From Epiperipatus broadwayi (Eukaryota; Onychophora; Udeonychophora; Euonychophora; Peripatidae), in NCBI GenBank assembly GCA_028023455.1, contig JAQFVV010006313.1:3513147-3577146 (forward strand): 64,000 nt of DNA. The letters are read 5' to 3'. A program made the translations under genes and the position numbers. Shown piece after piece: positions 62,578-64,000 of this stretch. Below the pieces are notes generated by a model that ran no database searches, was not told where the DNA came from, and saw only the letters and a list, made by a program, of their open reading frames with translations. Position 1 is the stretch's first letter; each line of letters starts with the position of its first letter.

Positions 62578-64000
62578 TGTGACAGTCAGATGATGTATGT
62601 TGATTTAACCCAGTTCGAATACTAGGCGAAAGTACCTCAAGGCCAACCATACGCGAGATATTAATCAAGAATACATATGACCTCTGCCCTATTCGTCTAG
62701 TCTCGAAGCTATTATGAACCGAACAACACTATCTGAGCCACACATAAATTATTTTTCAACCGGCCACAAAGCTTAGCAACAGCGGTAGAGACATGGACGG
62801 GAAATCCTAAGGAGCTAAATAGTTAAATGTGCAAAAGTACTAAGAAATGTGTTTTGCGTTATGCGTGCCTGGATCATTGAAAAGTAAAAATAAAGCATTT
62901 AATATAATTAAGAAACTCAAGCTTTTTATAGTTAAATCATGTTTAATTAATGACTTTAATAATATGACTAATGATATAATGGCCTCCGCTATTCCTCTAA
63001 ATTAATGAAACAAAATAATTAGACAATAAAAACGGATTAATAGGTTTGCGGTCTAAATCTTTTCCCAATTTTAATAAAAATTGTCAACTCGATCTTCTCG
63101 ATAACGTACGATAAAAAAAGAATCTTTCGCAAAGCATTTCTAATTGCTTTGCGCTAAAAACAGTGTTTAAAAATTATTTAAAACGTATATAGTTAAATCA
63201 GATATACGTAAAGCTAATGGCGGACAAAAGAGGCGTTATCAAAGAGATCAAGTTGGCACACAAAAGAAACTGGCTCGTATTTAATTAACAAACATAAATA
63301 AAATTGGAAAGAGATTTTAAATGAACAAAAATTAACTATTAAACTTAACCGCAATGGGATATTAAATATTTACACAGGTTAGTAAGGAAGAATAGCGAAG
63401 GGAAAAAGGTTAAATATAGATAGATGATCACACAATATATATATAATTAAGACTCGTCTAATAAAAATGGTTACATAGCAAATACATATCAATTCAATGA
63501 AGCAATTAAACAAATATATGAACAAAAGGTAGCATAAGAAATAGTTCAATAGAGGAGATACGATTACCGTCCTTTTTCCTTGGTCATGTTCCCTACGGCG
63601 TTCGTGGCTTGATCCGACCGTCGAGATGTAATTGTCCGGACAATGAAAATTATGTAGTATGGTTTCACGAAAAGTTCTCCAGACACGGCACAGAGTTCAG
63701 ATGACTATTGAGTGGATATTAAGGCATTTTGAATGGTATTCCGGAACCTCGGCGATAGGCAAAGCTATTTATTTGCCTAGCCAAGCATATTCATTTCCCT
63801 CAAAATACTGTTGCTTTTAACTTGAGCATGTTCAAACCTCTCCATGATTTTGAAGATGGCAGTTGTCTACTTTTTTTAAATAAAATCTCCACAAGCAAAA
63901 TCTGAAAAAGTTCTCCAAAGAAAAATCTGAATGCACCTTGCAATAGCAGATCTGAATGAAACTTGCAAGAGCAAAATCTTGAATCAACCTTGCAATAGCA
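62578..64000 (+). mobile_element. LTR-like element, cut by the window end
   Basis: It begins TGTGACAGTC directly after (TA)n, as the other TG...CA elements do. GC and CpG content rise (for example 62620-62720 and 63560-63760) relative to the flanks, which fits a distinct element. No domain is recognisable in the visible part and the right end is not in view, so the class is tentative. Confidence 0.35.
63926..64000 (+). repeat. 26 bp minisatellite at the window end
   Basis: Three units of the type AATCTGAATGxxxCTTGCAA followed by xAGCA occur in a row, and a degenerate unit precedes them. The array continues past the window edge. Confidence 0.7.

Overview
The window is very AT-rich (about three-quarters A+T by eye), carries many long simple repeats and palindromic elements, and has no long open reading frame. 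It contains relics of several eukaryotic transposon classes: hAT, mariner, piggyBac-like, LINE, Penelope-like, LTR-like and a tRNA-derived SINE. This is intergenic or intronic chromosomal DNA of an invertebrate-type metazoan. I cannot name the lineage from the sequence alone. I see no complete conserved host gene. Two short exon-like blocks near 60.1-60.45 kb and a first-exon-like block near 47 kb are the only candidates for spliced sequence.

Layout. 1-9 kb holds a 2.85 kb LTR-like repeat with a polypurine tract on its left and a primer-binding-site-like sequence on its right, a 224 bp palindrome, and a 1.37 kb TG...CA element with a terminal hairpin. 9-17 kb holds a fold-back-family copy, a 428 bp tandem repeat with an inverted third copy, a palindromic MITE and a tRNA-derived SINE. 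17.4-20.1 kb is a complete but decayed hAT element with an 8 bp target duplication, followed by a mariner relic. 21.7-28.4 kb is a 1.53 kb tandem duplication whose second copy is split by a 3.6 kb insertion almost devoid of G on the plus strand. 31.65-32.1 kb is an uninterrupted GAA tract of about 124 units. 33.4-35.5 kb is a minus-oriented solo-LTR-like element. 36.1-39.4 kb is a second copy of the first LTR-like repeat.

39.8-52.4 kb is the most informative block. A minus-strand Penelope-like element (reverse transcriptase plus GIY-YIG endonuclease) can be followed in motif order through four separated pieces. It was broken up by a 0.67 kb fold-back, a 3.46 kb inverted repeat, a 6.65 kb hAT element with perfect 8 bp target duplications, and a 129 bp MITE. 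The hAT element carries a disabled ZMYM1/TTF-type transposase and, downstream of it, the 5' end of a piggyBac-like (PGBD) gene with promoter-like and splice signals. 52.6-54.5 kb holds a TTA tract of about 105 units and a LINE relic. 54.7-64 kb holds another LTR-like unit, degenerate tandem repeats, the exon-like blocks, a large inverted fold-back cluster and an LTR-like element running off the window.

Functionally, nothing here looks like an intact gene or a working mobile element. The value of the window is the insertion history it records: nested insertions, elements sitting in (TA)n tracts, inverted-repeat families, and one composite hAT that may have captured or hosted a second transposase-derived gene.
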